A DNA stretch of 34,578 nucleotides from an uncultured bacterium (GCA_903861205.1 CAIOTC010000020.1:197273-231850), one strand, 5' to 3'; counted from the stretch's first letter, positions 7,992-16,820 are shown. The notes: generated by a model from the letters alone, not told the origin. Program-made: numbers and translations.

Positions 7992-9029
7992 TTACTTAAA
8001 ATTATACCATGGGTTTCCGCCCAAATGCCAGATCGAAATGGAACTTATCCCCATGTTTTGAATGACTTTCACTTTCAGAGCCATACTCTGACTGTCCTGA
8101 TAAAAATAAACATTATCTCCGTTTGTCCATGTCATTTCAAGTGACGCCGGATCGCGAACCGAATCGATAAACCCAAGTTCGTTCCGTGTCTGGTCAAATG
8201 TTAAAAGTTTTATTTGTCCGGTACTTTTTGATCCAACGTATCCATACGACGGTATACCGGCAGTAATTTTTGAAGTGTCAGGAAAATTCTTTTTGGTGGC
8301 CGATATTACATCCTGAATCCAACCAATCGGCGAAACCGGTTGACCAACACCGTGATCAAACTCGTAATCGTAAATCAAAATCACAACTTTATCGATCGGC
8401 AGTTTGGCCATATCACCATATTTGAAAATGAATAAGTTTTGCTCGGCCGAAACGATGGCCGGTCCGTCAATCATCAGCTTTTTATTTTTCGCGTGCAAAG
8501 CATCGCCGAGTTTTTGCAGAAATTGTTTGTACTCCAAATACATATTTCCATCCCAATTACTGAAATTTTCAAAGTCAATTTCAATACCGGTGACATCATT
8601 ATTTACCACAAAAGAAACGAGCGTGTTTATATCAGCCTCATTCGTTGTCGACCTGGCCAAAAAAACGGAAAGGCCGCTGGCGCCGGTATTGGCCACGGTA
8701 ATATATTGCTCCTTTGAATATTTTTTTATGCCCGCCAAATTGTCTGGCGAAAATCCGTTGCAGCCGGCGCTTTGCTCGGTGGCCAGATCGAGCACACCGG
8801 AATTGTTAACATTAAAATACTCCGGCTTTAAGACATCAATCACTCGACCATCGCTGTATTCCGCCGACGCGCTGCACGCCGGTTCGCCCGGATAAATCCA
8901 AGCCATCGTCTCGGCCAGAGCTTTCGGCTGCAAGTTGCCATACAAAAAAAGGCCGATCAAAACGACCGCGATGCATACCAAGATAAAATTCCTATTCTCT
9001 CTTATAAATTTTTTAATAATATTAAACAT
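7992..9029 (-). CDS. Secreted or anchored GH18-family glycoside hydrolase-like protein
   Basis: The 345-residue protein has a membrane signal/anchor at about 15-30 and a TIM-barrel domain. The GH18 signature reads GIEIDFEN, with the presumed acid Glu at about 154 and Asp at 152. The first two Asp positions of the canonical DxxDxDxE are Thr and Glu. Other barrel strands show VVILIYDYEF and ITAGIPSYGY. It resembles the cortex-lytic YaaH/SleL type of GH18 more than chitinases. Cell-wall glycan of self or host is the likely target, but activity is not proven because of the altered motif. Confidence 0.85.
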   Translation of the reverse strand: MFNIIKKFIRENRNFILVCIAVVLIGLFLYGNLQPKALAETMAWIYPGEPACSASAEYSDGRVIDVLKPEYFNVNNSGVLDLATEQSAGCNGFSPDNLAGIKKYSKEQYITVANTGASGLSVFLARSTTNEADINTLVSFVVNNDVTGIEIDFENFSNWDGNMYLEYKQFLQKLGDALHAKNKKLMIDGPAIVSAEQNLFIFKYGDMAKLPIDKVVILIYDYEFDHGVGQPVSPIGWIQDVISATKKNFPDTSKITAGIPSYGYVGSKSTGQIKLLTFDQTRNELGFIDSVRDPASLEMTWTNGDNVYFYQDSQSMALKVKVIQNMGISSISIWHLGGNPWYNFK

Positions 9030-9091
9030 TAAATTGATAATAATTTTTACTATTTATATTTTAGCATTACTTCATGAAAATTTGATGATAT

Positions 9092-9124
9092 AAAAAAACC
9101 CGGGGCGCTACGGAGCACCCCGGG
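9092..9124 (-). terminator. Very strong terminator of the ParB-like module
   Basis: On the minus strand, an 11-bp GC-rich stem CCCGGGGTGCT/AGCGCCCCGGG with a CCGT loop, followed by seven U. It ends the GC-rich operon 11035-9149. Confidence 0.95.
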
Positions 9125-9148
9125 TGGGTTAAGTGAAAGAACATGTTG

Positions 9149-9979
9149 TTAGGCTGCCGACTCTTCGGCCGGCTTACCCGACTTCTCTGCGCACTTGGCC
9201 TCGAAGCGGCGGCGCCAGTCGGCGATCGCCCGGGTCTGCTTCTTTTGGAGAGACTCGATGTGACAGATGACTTCGCCGACCTGCTCGGCCAGCATATCAC
9301 CGTCATCGAACTTATCGAGGATCTTCCGCATGTACGAAGCGTTGGACGAAGCGAGCGACTTGTAGTTGAACGTCAGCTTACGCTGAAGTTCTTCCACACC
9401 GTGCTTGTTCGCCTTGTGGCGCTTGCGGGTGCCGGAGAGTTGCTCTTTGAGCTTGTCCAGCTCGACCTCGAACTTCTCGGCCGACTGGGCCGCCGTCAAA
9501 CCTCCGTGAACAACAGCCTCGACTGCCGCCATCATCCTGGCGCGGTTGAGGCGAGACTTGACCTCGCTCACATACTTGCGCGCCATGGAATTCGGCAAAG
9601 CCAAGAGCTTGCCAATCGCGCTGATGGACTGCTTGCGTTCGAGGAGGAGCTCAACCGTGTGGTCGGTGTCCTCGGCAGTCGGAGGCTTGGACCCACCGAT
9701 GTTGGCGCGGTAGGCTTCGGAGATAAGGTCGACTTCGTTGTCGATGTCAACCACATCCACTTCGATTTCCGTGACCTTGTTCAGGTCATAACCTTCGTAG
9801 CGATGGCGGCCGTCGACGACAACGAAGTCCTTGGTGACCTTGATGTTATCGGCCATCTTGACCCCGGCTTCAATCAGCTCGGAGAGGAACAGGGCACGCT
9901 CAGTGTCCAGCTCCTTGCGCACGAACAAGTTCAACTTGAGATCGTGCAACTTCACCGTGATCGTTCTCACAACTCGCAT
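9149..9979 (-). CDS. ParB-like nuclease-fold DNA-binding protein
   Basis: The 276-residue protein (ATG at 9979, preceded by GAGAGGAAAAAAG) has an N-terminal ParB/sulfiredoxin-like domain with the box DFVVVDGRHRYEGY at about residues 47-60. KorB/ParB-style helix-turn-helix segments follow around SISAIGKLLALPNSMARKYV and GGLTAAQSAEKF, with a basic, coiled C-terminus. A longer frame reaches upstream of 9979, but it runs into the preceding gene and lacks a ribosome-binding site. There is no parA nearby, so plasmid-style partitioning is doubtful. GC-rich codon use and its own terminator suggest an acquired or mobile module. Confidence 0.82.
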   Translation of the reverse strand: MRVVRTITVKLHDLKLNLFVRKELDTERALFLSELIEAGVKMADNIKVTKDFVVVDGRHRYEGYDLNKVTEIEVDVVDIDNEVDLISEAYRANIGGSKPPTAEDTDHTVELLLERKQSISAIGKLLALPNSMARKYVSEVKSRLNRARMMAAVEAVVHGGLTAAQSAEKFEVELDKLKEQLSGTRKRHKANKHGVEELQRKLTFNYKSLASSNASYMRKILDKFDDGDMLAEQVGEVICHIESLQKKQTRAIADWRRRFEAKCAEKSGKPAEESAA

Positions 9980-9999
9980 CTTTTTTCCTCTCTTCTGTA

Positions 10000-10269
10000 C
10001 TACTCTGTACTGCTTTGCTTGGTTGTGGGTTGTTCGTCGGACGGTTGAAAAAACCGCCCAGAATACGCACGCCATCCGCGCGTTTTTTTGCGGATCTCCG
10101 AGAGAACAACAATGTCCCCTTCCTCGGGCCAGTACTTTTCCTCCCAAACCGGTGGCTTAAGAGCAAAAGTGACATTGCCGAGAACTTCGATAGACGCAAC
10201 AGCATTGGGACCGTGCTTGCCGTTAGGAAAAACACACTGAACGACAGCACTGTAGCTTTTGTTATCCAT
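10000..10269 (-). CDS. Small conserved-looking protein in the ParB-like module
   Basis: An 89-residue soluble protein. Its middle carries PPVWEEKYWPEEGDIVVLSEIRK split by a Trp-rich turn, then RGWRAYSGRF, which suggests a small beta-barrel or SH3-like fold. The ATG overlaps the end of the upstream helix-turn-helix gene by 8 bases and has AAAGGGAG upstream, so it is translationally coupled. The ParB-like gene starts 20 bases downstream. Function unknown; co-occurrence with the two DNA-binding proteins suggests an accessory role. Confidence 0.78.
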   Translation of the reverse strand: MDNKSYSAVVQCVFPNGKHGPNAVASIEVLGNVTFALKPPVWEEKYWPEEGDIVVLSEIRKKTRGWRAYSGRFFQPSDEQPTTKQSSTE

Positions 10270-11035
10270 TGGCTACTCCCTTTCCTATTGCCATGAGCTT
10301 CGAACTCAGCGCATTCAAATGGGTTGAGAGTCGAAGGACGGTACTGCAAGAGCGCACGTTAAGAGTGGCCAGATCATCCGGCGAGAGATTGTCAAACATT
10401 CCCTCTTCGAACGACATAAGCACCCCCTCCATGATAAGAAGCATGGCGGAATAGCGAGAAGAAAAGCTCTTGGTCGGTTCCGGCAGAGCCAGAACTTGTT
10501 GCACCAATGGCTTTTCTTTCGGTGTAGGTTTGAAAAGAATTTCCAGACGACTGGACTTCAAAGCCAGTTGCTTTTTATTGTCCAGTTCGTCTCTTCGTTC
10601 CTTCCAGATTTCCCACATTTTGGTTTCTTTGTCCTTGCCGAGACCTTCTTTTTCCCACAGAACTGCATAGGTTTGCTGGGAACCAGAAAGATAGCCAACA
10701 AGCTCGGAAGCCTGTTGGGCGGACAAGATACCGTAGCCGATTAGCTCCGCGAAATTGCGCAAGACTTTCGGCATTCTTTCGAACTCGATGACTTTGTAGC
10801 CAAGGAGATCAAGGTAGCAGAGAAGTTTGAGAAGAATTTCCCCTTTCGGAGAAATACATTCCAAACTTTCATCCATCCACCTTTCTACTGTCTGGCGGGA
10901 TATTTCGCAAAAATCCATCATAGGCTTCATGGCTGCAAACCGGCCGTGCTGTCCCCGATGAATTTTTGAGTTGAACCACTTTATGAGGTGTGAAAAACAC
11001 TCCTCGGTGTGACCTCTGAAAATCTCTCCGTTCAC
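10262..11035 (-). CDS. Helix-turn-helix protein, first gene of the ParB-like module
   Basis: A 257-residue protein from a GTG at 11035, chosen because AAAGGAAG lies 6 to 8 bases upstream and the promoter -10 at 11074 would exclude the earlier in-frame ATG at 11083. An N-terminal helix-turn-helix is visible in MKPMMDFCEISRQTVERWM (about residues 35-53 of this version). It is followed by a helical region (GEILLKLLCYLDLLGYKVIEF) and a second helical segment, ILSAQQASELVGYLSG. The C-terminal half is helical. It probably regulates its own operon. I do not recognise a named family. Confidence 0.75.
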   Translation of the reverse strand: MNGEIFRGHTEECFSHLIKWFNSKIHRGQHGRFAAMKPMMDFCEISRQTVERWMDESLECISPKGEILLKLLCYLDLLGYKVIEFERMPKVLRNFAELIGYGILSAQQASELVGYLSGSQQTYAVLWEKEGLGKDKETKMWEIWKERRDELDNKKQLALKSSRLEILFKPTPKEKPLVQQVLALPEPTKSFSSRYSAMLLIMEGVLMSFEEGMFDNLSPDDLATLNVRSCSTVLRLSTHLNALSSKLMAIGKGVANG

Positions 11036-11073
11036 ATATTTCTTCCTTTCTTTACAAACAACTTCTGCCCGAA

Positions 11074-11102
11074 AGGCTAGCATATTGTATATTTTTTGTC
11101 AA
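11074..11102 (-). promoter_or_regulatory. Promoter of the ParB-like module
   Basis: On the minus strand TTGACA (11097-11102), 17 bases, TAGCCT (11074-11079). The spacer contains TACAATATGC, almost matching the spacer of the promoter for the large RNA at 34410 (TACACTATGC). The 40-base leader ends at the GTG start at 11035. Confidence 0.6.
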
Positions 11103-11120
11103 GTTGACGTAGATCAAAAT

Positions 11121-13781
11121 TTATTTTTTGGTTTTATCCTTTATCGCGGCTTGGGCGGCGGCAAGGCGGGCGATGGGGACGCGGAAGGGCGAGCAGGACA
11201 CGTAGGTGAAGCCTTCGCGGTGGCAGAATTCGACTGTTTTCGGTTCGCCGCCATGCTCTCCGCAAATACCGACTTTCAAATCTTTTTTGACTCCCCTGCC
11301 CTTTTTGATGGCGATGCGAATGAGTTCACCGACACCTTCCTGGTCAAGCACTTCAAACGGATCCTGATCGAAAATTCCTTGGGCAACATATTCTTTCAAA
11401 AATTTTCCGGCGTCATCGCGGGAAAGTCCGATGCCCATTTGGGTCAGGTCGTTGGTGCCGAATGAGAAGAATTCAGCTCCAGCCTCCACGATTTTGTCTG
11501 CCACCAAGGCAGCCCGAGGAACTTCAATCATGGTACCAACTTTGTAAGCAATTTTGACTTTGGCCTCTTTCATTTTTCTTTCGACAATTTCCACGATTCT
11601 GTCTTTTATAATCGAAAATTCTTTGGTCGTGGCTACCAGCGGAATCATTATTTCCGGCTGGATTTTTTTCAATTTCTTTGGCCCGCGAGAAACTTCGATG
11701 GCCGCTTCAATAATCGCCTCAACTTGCATGTCGTAAATTTCCGGGAAAGTGATGGCCAGTCTGCAACCTCGATGTCCGAGCATCGGATTGAATTCGTGCA
11801 GATCGTCGATTTTAGCCATCAATGTTTTGACGTCCACTTTCATTTCGCGAGAAAGTTCCTCGATATCTTTTTTCTCTTTCGGCAAAAATTCGTGTAGCGG
11901 TGGGTCAAGCAAGCGAACTGTCACAGGAAAACCATCCATAGTGCGGAACAGCTCAACAAAATCTTCTTTTTGGTAAGGTAGGAGTTTAGCCAAAGCTTTT
12001 TTTCTGCTTTCCAAATCGCCAGCCAAAATCATTTCGCGCACAGCCTTGATGCGATTAACATCGAAAAACATGTGCTCGGTTCGGCAAAGGCCGATACCTT
12101 CGGCGCCGAATTTTCTGGCCACAGAGGCGTCAGTTGGAGTGTCAGCGTTTGTTCGCACGCCTATCTTGCGGATGCTGTCTGCCCAAGCCATCAGCTTGCC
12201 AAAGTCACCGGAAAGTTCCGGATCTCGCGTGCCGATTTTGCCGGCGTAAACTTTTCCGGTTGAGCCGTCGAGAGAAATGTAATCGCCTTCTTTCAGAGCA
12301 ACACCTTTTCCGGCACTTTTGACCGTCAATGTTTTGGCTTTTTCATTTATTTCAATTTCCGAACATCCGGCCACGCAACACGTGCCCATGCCTCGGGCCA
12401 CCACGGCAGCGTGCGATGTCATGCCACCGCGCGCCGTCAAAATTCCTTTGGCGCTGTGCATGCCGTCGATATCCTCGGGCGAAGTTTCCACACGAACCAA
12501 AATGACATCCAAACCTTTTTGTGTTTTTTCAAATGCGTCCTTGGCGGTAAAAACAATTTCACCAACAGCCGCTCCCGGAGATGCTGGCAGTCCGGTGGCA
12601 ATTACTTCCGCTTTGGAGAGCGCCACGGAATCAAACTGTTTGTGAAGGAGCTGATTGAGCTGGTTCGGATCGATTCGCAAAAGTGCTTCCTCTTTGGTCA
12701 ATATTTTTTCTTTGACCAACTCCACCGCCACGCGGACTGCCGATGTGGCCGTACGTTTGCCGTTTCGCGCCTGCAAAATGTAAAGTTTGTTGTCCTGAAT
12801 GGTGAACTCCATGTCCTGCATGTCGCGATAATGTTTTTCAACTTTGTTGCAGATGGTCACCAGCTCTTTGTAAATGGCCGGATTTTGTTTTTGCAAAGTG
12901 GAAACGGCAAGCGGAGTGCGAATACCAGCCACCACGTCCTCGCCCTGCGCGTTCATCAAATACTCGCCGTAGAACTTAGCCTCGCCGGTCGACGGATTGC
13001 GCGTAAAGCAAACACCCGTGCCGGACGTGTCGCCGAGGTTGCCGAAAACCATGGCTTGAATGTTGACGGCCGTGCCGATCAGCCCTTTGATATTGTTTAT
13101 TTCGCGATAACGAATAGCACGATAGTTGTTCCAAGAACCAAAAACAGCATTAATCGACAAATACATTTGTTTGATTGGATCTTGCGGAAAATCAACACCT
13201 TTAACTTTTTTGATCTGGGCTTTGTATCGCGCAACAATTTCCTGCAAATCTTCCGCCGTCAAATCAGTATCAAATTTTGCACCCTTGCTCGCTTTGACCT
13301 TTTCTAATATGTGTTCGAAATCAGCATGCTCAACTTCCATAACAACTGAGCCGAACATTTGAATCAGACGTCGGTATGAATCCCAGGCGAAACGCGGATT
13401 GTTCGTTTTCTTGGCCAAACCCAAAACGGATTTGTCGTTCAGTCCCAAGTTCAAAATGGTGTCCATCATGCCTGGCATCGATGCGGCCGCGCCGGATCGC
13501 ACGGAAACCAAAAGCGGATCGTTGGCATCGCCGAGCACCTTGCCCATTTTTTTCTGCAAATCTTTCAGTTTGATTTCAATCTGCCTTTTGACCTCAGTGT
13601 TAAGAGTTTTTTTGTCTTTATAATATTGGTCGCAGACTTCTGTGGTGATGGTGAAGCCGGGAGGAACATTAATACCGAGATTTTTCATCTCCGCCAAGTT
13701 GGCTCCCTTGCCTCCCAAAATTTCTTTCATGCTTCTGTTCCCTTCCTCAAATGCGTACACAAATTTTTTACTTTTTGCCAT
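11121..13781 (-). CDS. ppdK: Pyruvate, phosphate dikinase
   Basis: Interconverts pyruvate + ATP + Pi and phosphoenolpyruvate + AMP + PPi, in glycolysis/gluconeogenesis. The 886 residues match the family length. The N-terminal ATP-grasp domain shows KGANLAEM, VSVRSGAAASMPGMMDT and TGVCFTRNPSTG. The swivelling phosphohistidine domain carries GGMTSHAAVVARGMG, with the catalytic His near residue 450. The C-terminal PEP/pyruvate barrel has LCRTEHMFF, MLGHRGCRL, FFSFGTNDLTQ and the catalytic Cys in CGEHGG near 840. In a sugar-fermenting CPR cell it would replace pyruvate kinase with a pyrophosphate-linked step. Confidence 0.98.
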   Translation of the reverse strand: MAKSKKFVYAFEEGNRSMKEILGGKGANLAEMKNLGINVPPGFTITTEVCDQYYKDKKTLNTEVKRQIEIKLKDLQKKMGKVLGDANDPLLVSVRSGAAASMPGMMDTILNLGLNDKSVLGLAKKTNNPRFAWDSYRRLIQMFGSVVMEVEHADFEHILEKVKASKGAKFDTDLTAEDLQEIVARYKAQIKKVKGVDFPQDPIKQMYLSINAVFGSWNNYRAIRYREINNIKGLIGTAVNIQAMVFGNLGDTSGTGVCFTRNPSTGEAKFYGEYLMNAQGEDVVAGIRTPLAVSTLQKQNPAIYKELVTICNKVEKHYRDMQDMEFTIQDNKLYILQARNGKRTATSAVRVAVELVKEKILTKEEALLRIDPNQLNQLLHKQFDSVALSKAEVIATGLPASPGAAVGEIVFTAKDAFEKTQKGLDVILVRVETSPEDIDGMHSAKGILTARGGMTSHAAVVARGMGTCCVAGCSEIEINEKAKTLTVKSAGKGVALKEGDYISLDGSTGKVYAGKIGTRDPELSGDFGKLMAWADSIRKIGVRTNADTPTDASVARKFGAEGIGLCRTEHMFFDVNRIKAVREMILAGDLESRKKALAKLLPYQKEDFVELFRTMDGFPVTVRLLDPPLHEFLPKEKKDIEELSREMKVDVKTLMAKIDDLHEFNPMLGHRGCRLAITFPEIYDMQVEAIIEAAIEVSRGPKKLKKIQPEIMIPLVATTKEFSIIKDRIVEIVERKMKEAKVKIAYKVGTMIEVPRAALVADKIVEAGAEFFSFGTNDLTQMGIGLSRDDAGKFLKEYVAQGIFDQDPFEVLDQEGVGELIRIAIKKGRGVKKDLKVGICGEHGGEPKTVEFCHREGFTYVSCSPFRVPIARLAAAQAAIKDKTKK

Positions 13782-13829
13782 TAGTTTTGCTGAATTAATT
13801 GTAATTATTAAAATTTTTTACACTTCATA

Positions 13830-13857
13830 TTTATAACAAAAAAAATTAAAAAATCAA
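13830..13857 (-). promoter_or_regulatory. Probable ppdK promoter
   Basis: Minus-strand TTGATT (13852-13857), 16 bases, TATAAA (13830-13835), in a very AT-rich spacer, giving a leader of about 40 bases to ppdK. The AT richness makes chance matches easy. Confidence 0.4.
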
Positions 13858-13893
13858 AGTTTACACAACCAAAAAATCATTGGACTATTTCCA

Positions 13894-13981
13894 ATTCTCC
13901 CTTTTTAAAGGGAGCACTCGCTAATGCGAGGAGGGATTTAAAAATCCTCCGGCTTCGCCACCTCCTTTAAAAAAGGAGGAA
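13894..13981. repeat. Palindromic repeat array, CTCC/GGAG hairpins
   Basis: Three short palindromes stand in a row: CTCCCTTTTTAAAGGGAG, a GGATTTAAAAATCC unit, and CCTCCTTTAAAAAAGGAGG. They are separated by ACTCGCTAATGCGAG and CGGCTTCGCC. The block lies just after the stop of the coiled-coil gene at 13988. It has the look of a dispersed palindromic repeat and may serve as that operon's terminator, since no other terminator is seen there. Confidence 0.7.
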
Positions 13982-13987
13982 TAAATT

Positions 13988-15058
13988 CTACAATTTATTC
14001 GCACCTTCGATAAGCGAAGGATCAGAGGAGTTGTTTGGCGCTTGGTCTGGCCAGCCGGAAGTGTCCAGATTTTGAAATGGAGAATACTGTGGCGGAGGAT
14101 TTTGTGAAGAATCCGATGAACCGGTCGAACCGGACGGCTCTCCCGCCGGAGGTTGATTTTGCTCTTGATATGTCACTTCGTCCTGAGCTTGCGAAACAGC
14201 GTCCTGCTGATTTTTTATTTCATCCGGCGTGACAATGGGTGGCGTAATCGGCGTCGGCTCTATTGGTTCCTGCGGATTTTCCGGCGGCACACCAGGCGAA
14301 GGAAGTGGAGGCGGATTCGGATCAGCATAAGTTACTTCAACTTTTTCGGCCGCTTTTTCAATCGCATCCATTTTTGTGACGTCCTTTTGAGCTTCGTTTG
14401 AAACCGATTCGACAATCGCTTTGTAAGAATCTATTTCGCTCTGCGACAATCCGGAATTGGCCGGAGTCAGAGCGTCGACAATATTTTTCAAATCATCCAC
14501 ATAAGTTTGAACCAGGGCGACGTCCTCCTTGGCTTTTTCCACCAAAGCCGGCAGCGCCGGGGGAGGATTTACGCTCGGGATGTCGGAATTAATTTCGGCA
14601 ATGGTATTACTCCACGAGTCGAGCAGCTGCGTTATCTGCAAACGTTTCTGATTTATGTCGTTTTTAGTTTTGTTGTTGGAAATTTTTATTTTTATTGCCG
14701 GATTTTGCGTGGTCGGATTTTGAAACATGACATCAGTTTTTTTGATGATTGTATCGCTCACATTCGAGTACTCGCTCTGGATTTGAGCAATGACGGCTTG
14801 TTCCGCGCCGGATCTGGCCAAAAGATTGCTGAGGCCAGCCTTGGCCAGTTCCAAATTTTTCTTGGCCTGAGCTAAGGTTTTGGCCGTAACCGCTTCGGCT
14901 CTTTTTTGTTCCACATAGGCTTTGTTCTGAGCAAGTCGCACCGCCAGAGCTTTGTCGCTTTTGTTTTTGGAATAAAAATAAAAGCTCACGCCGATAATCA
15001 GAACGATTATTATCGCCGCGGTCGAATATGCGATGAATTCTCTTTTTGTAATGACCAT
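13988..15058 (-). CDS. Membrane-anchored coiled-coil protein with Pro-rich tail
   Basis: The 356-residue protein has one membrane helix (about 10-29, AAIIIVLIIGVSFYFY) and then an Ala/Lys/Glu-rich coiled coil (about 33-110). A second helical region follows (about 130-245). The low-complexity tail is rich in Pro, Gln and Ser with repeated PPP and NPP. It follows the response regulator by 6 bases, so it is probably an effector or structural output of that two-component operon, exposed on the cell surface. Family not recognised. Confidence 0.75.
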   Translation of the reverse strand: MVITKREFIAYSTAAIIIVLIIGVSFYFYSKNKSDKALAVRLAQNKAYVEQKRAEAVTAKTLAQAKKNLELAKAGLSNLLARSGAEQAVIAQIQSEYSNVSDTIIKKTDVMFQNPTTQNPAIKIKISNNKTKNDINQKRLQITQLLDSWSNTIAEINSDIPSVNPPPALPALVEKAKEDVALVQTYVDDLKNIVDALTPANSGLSQSEIDSYKAIVESVSNEAQKDVTKMDAIEKAAEKVEVTYADPNPPPLPSPGVPPENPQEPIEPTPITPPIVTPDEIKNQQDAVSQAQDEVTYQEQNQPPAGEPSGSTGSSDSSQNPPPQYSPFQNLDTSGWPDQAPNNSSDPSLIEGANKL

Positions 15059-15064
15059 TTTAAT

Positions 15065-15454
15065 TTATTTGGCGCCCGCAACCATTTCCTCCACTTTTTT
15101 CAATATGCCGTTTAAACTGTATTCCGTTTTTATAATGTATCCGTAAATACCACTTTCCATCGTTTTGGCGATATAATCCGTTTCTTCGAGCAAAGTCAGG
15201 ACGATCACTTTGGCCTCCTTGCCCCACTCATCCTCGCGCAATTTTTTGAGCATCTCCAGGCCATCCATTTTTGGCATGACAAGATCGAGCAAGATAACAT
15301 CCGGATGCAGTTCGAGCGCTTTTTTCAAACCTTCCTCGCCATCCGGAGCGCCAACCGCGTCAAAGCCGGAAAATTTCAGTTTGTCCACCAAGACAGTGTT
15401 CAAATTTGAATCATCGTCCACTATTAATATTTTCTTTTTATTTTCGTCTGTCAT
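15065..15454 (-). CDS. Single-domain response regulator (CheY-like)
   Basis: A 129-residue receiver domain with no output domain. Acidic pocket D13/D14, phospho-acceptor D57 in LLDLVMP, T87 and K109 are all present. It sits between the histidine kinase (25 bases upstream) and the coiled-coil protein (6 bases downstream). It presumably takes phosphate from that kinase and acts by protein-protein contact rather than DNA binding. Confidence 0.94.
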   Translation of the reverse strand: MTDENKKKILIVDDDSNLNTVLVDKLKFSGFDAVGAPDGEEGLKKALELHPDVILLDLVMPKMDGLEMLKKLREDEWGKEAKVIVLTLLEETDYIAKTMESGIYGYIIKTEYSLNGILKKVEEMVAGAK

Positions 15455-15478
15455 AAAAATTCTTAAAATAATAATTTA

Positions 15479-16804
15479 TTAAAATGTCACAGTGAATGTG
15501 CTGCCTTTATTTTCCTCCGACACAAAACTAATTTTACCGCCGAGCGCATCCACTACTGATTTTACCAGATATAAGCCCAAACCGGTACCATCTTTGCCAG
15601 AAAGTCCGCGGACGTTGCCGGCGCGAAAAAGTTTGGTGAAAACTTTGTCCTGCTCGGCTTTCGGAATTCCCACTCCGTTGTCCGAAATGACAATCTGTTT
15701 TTCACTGCCAAAATCACGAAAAGCGATGGAAATTTCTCCGTCATCCGAAGTGTATTTGACCGCATTGCCGATCAAGTTTTGGATAACGATGCGCAAAAGT
15801 TTCGGATCGCTTTTGACATTTTTCAAAAGTCCGTCGTACCGCTTGTCGATCCGGATTTTTTTCCTGTCGATTTGAAGCGAGAGTTCGGACAAAACACTCT
15901 CGGAAAGTTCCTCGACATTTGTCGGTTTCGACTCGACGGACAGCTTGCCCATTTCGATTCTGGAAACGTTTAGCAAAACATCAACCAGATTGATCATTTC
16001 CTCGTTGGCCGTGCCAAGTTTGTCAACGTATTCTTTTTGCTTGTCGGTCAAAGAGCCCAAATCGCCTGAGGCCAACATTTCCGTAAACCATTTAGTGGTG
16101 GCCAGCGGTGTGCGCAGCTGATGCGAGGCCAGCGAAACGAATTCCGTTTTGGTTTGATCCAAAAGTTTCTGCTCGGTGATATCGAAAATAACCGCAAGTC
16201 CGGTGCTGGAAAAGCTGCCGGGATTTTTCATTTCGAAAATGGAAAGCAAAACCCACCTGGCGCCATTTTTTTTCGTCATCATCTGCACTTCCTGCCTGTT
16301 GATGGGCATGCCGGTTTTGTAATATCGGTGAAATTTGTCGGACTCAGCCGCAGATTCCGGCGCGAAAAGAGAAAAAAAATCCTTGTCGGCGATTTCTTCC
16401 GGCACAACCTCGAAAAAGCGCAAGGCGGCTTTGTTCGGATCGCGAATGTTTCCGTTTTTGTCGAGCAAAAGGTAAGGCACCGGCGCACTTTCGTAGAGTC
16501 GCTTGAACTGTTCCTTGGAGAGAGCCAACGATTTGGTGGCGTTCCAAACGGCCAGTTCAGAACGAGTGTTCAGGGTTAGTATCAAATAGAAAATGTAGGT
16601 AATAAGGACGACGATGGTCGCGAGCAAAATGAAAACAATGGCAAAATGCAAATCCGGCAACAACAAATCGCTTTTGAAATAATTTTCCGGATTGGCCAAA
16701 ATATCCTGAATGTAATTTTTCGACTCAAAAAGAGCAATGACCAATAGTGCAAAGAAAATAAAAGTGCCAAACAGATGTTTTATGTAAAGTTTGATCCGAG
16801 GCAT
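15479..16804 (-). CDS. PAS-domain sensor histidine kinase
   Basis: The 441-residue protein has two membrane helices (about 11-28 and 54-78) with a short external loop. A cytoplasmic PAS domain follows (about 100-215; VPYLLLDKNGNI visible). The HisKA dimerisation domain has the phospho-acceptor H228 in ASHQLRTPL. The HATPase domain shows the N box NLIGNAVKYT, DNGVGIP and DGTGLGLYLVKSVV. The tiny external loop argues that sensing is by the PAS domain or the membrane. Its 5' leader contains the duplicated structured element at 16821-16954. Confidence 0.95.
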   Translation of the reverse strand: MPRIKLYIKHLFGTFIFFALLVIALFESKNYIQDILANPENYFKSDLLLPDLHFAIVFILLATIVVLITYIFYLILTLNTRSELAVWNATKSLALSKEQFKRLYESAPVPYLLLDKNGNIRDPNKAALRFFEVVPEEIADKDFFSLFAPESAAESDKFHRYYKTGMPINRQEVQMMTKKNGARWVLLSIFEMKNPGSFSSTGLAVIFDITEQKLLDQTKTEFVSLASHQLRTPLATTKWFTEMLASGDLGSLTDKQKEYVDKLGTANEEMINLVDVLLNVSRIEMGKLSVESKPTNVEELSESVLSELSLQIDRKKIRIDKRYDGLLKNVKSDPKLLRIVIQNLIGNAVKYTSDDGEISIAFRDFGSEKQIVISDNGVGIPKAEQDKVFTKLFRAGNVRGLSGKDGTGLGLYLVKSVVDALGGKISFVSEENKGSTFTVTF

Positions 16805-16820
16805 GAATTCTAGTTGTAAT

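Noticed and set aside
9143-10048. A 301-codon plus-strand frame
   Set aside because: It is the mirror of the GC-rich ParB-like gene; long antisense frames are expected in GC-rich codons, and it has no signals of its own.
9980-10147. N-terminal extension of the ParB-like gene to an ATG at 10147
   Set aside because: It would overlap the 89-residue gene completely in its second half, lacks a ribosome-binding site, and the ATG at 9979 has GAGAGG upstream.
11036-11083. Earlier ATG start of the helix-turn-helix gene
   Set aside because: The start would precede or overlap the predicted transcript start, while the GTG at 11035 has a proper ribosome-binding site.
12411-13307. A 298-codon plus-strand frame
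   Set aside because: It lies antisense inside ppdK, whose family motifs are continuous, and has an unnatural composition.
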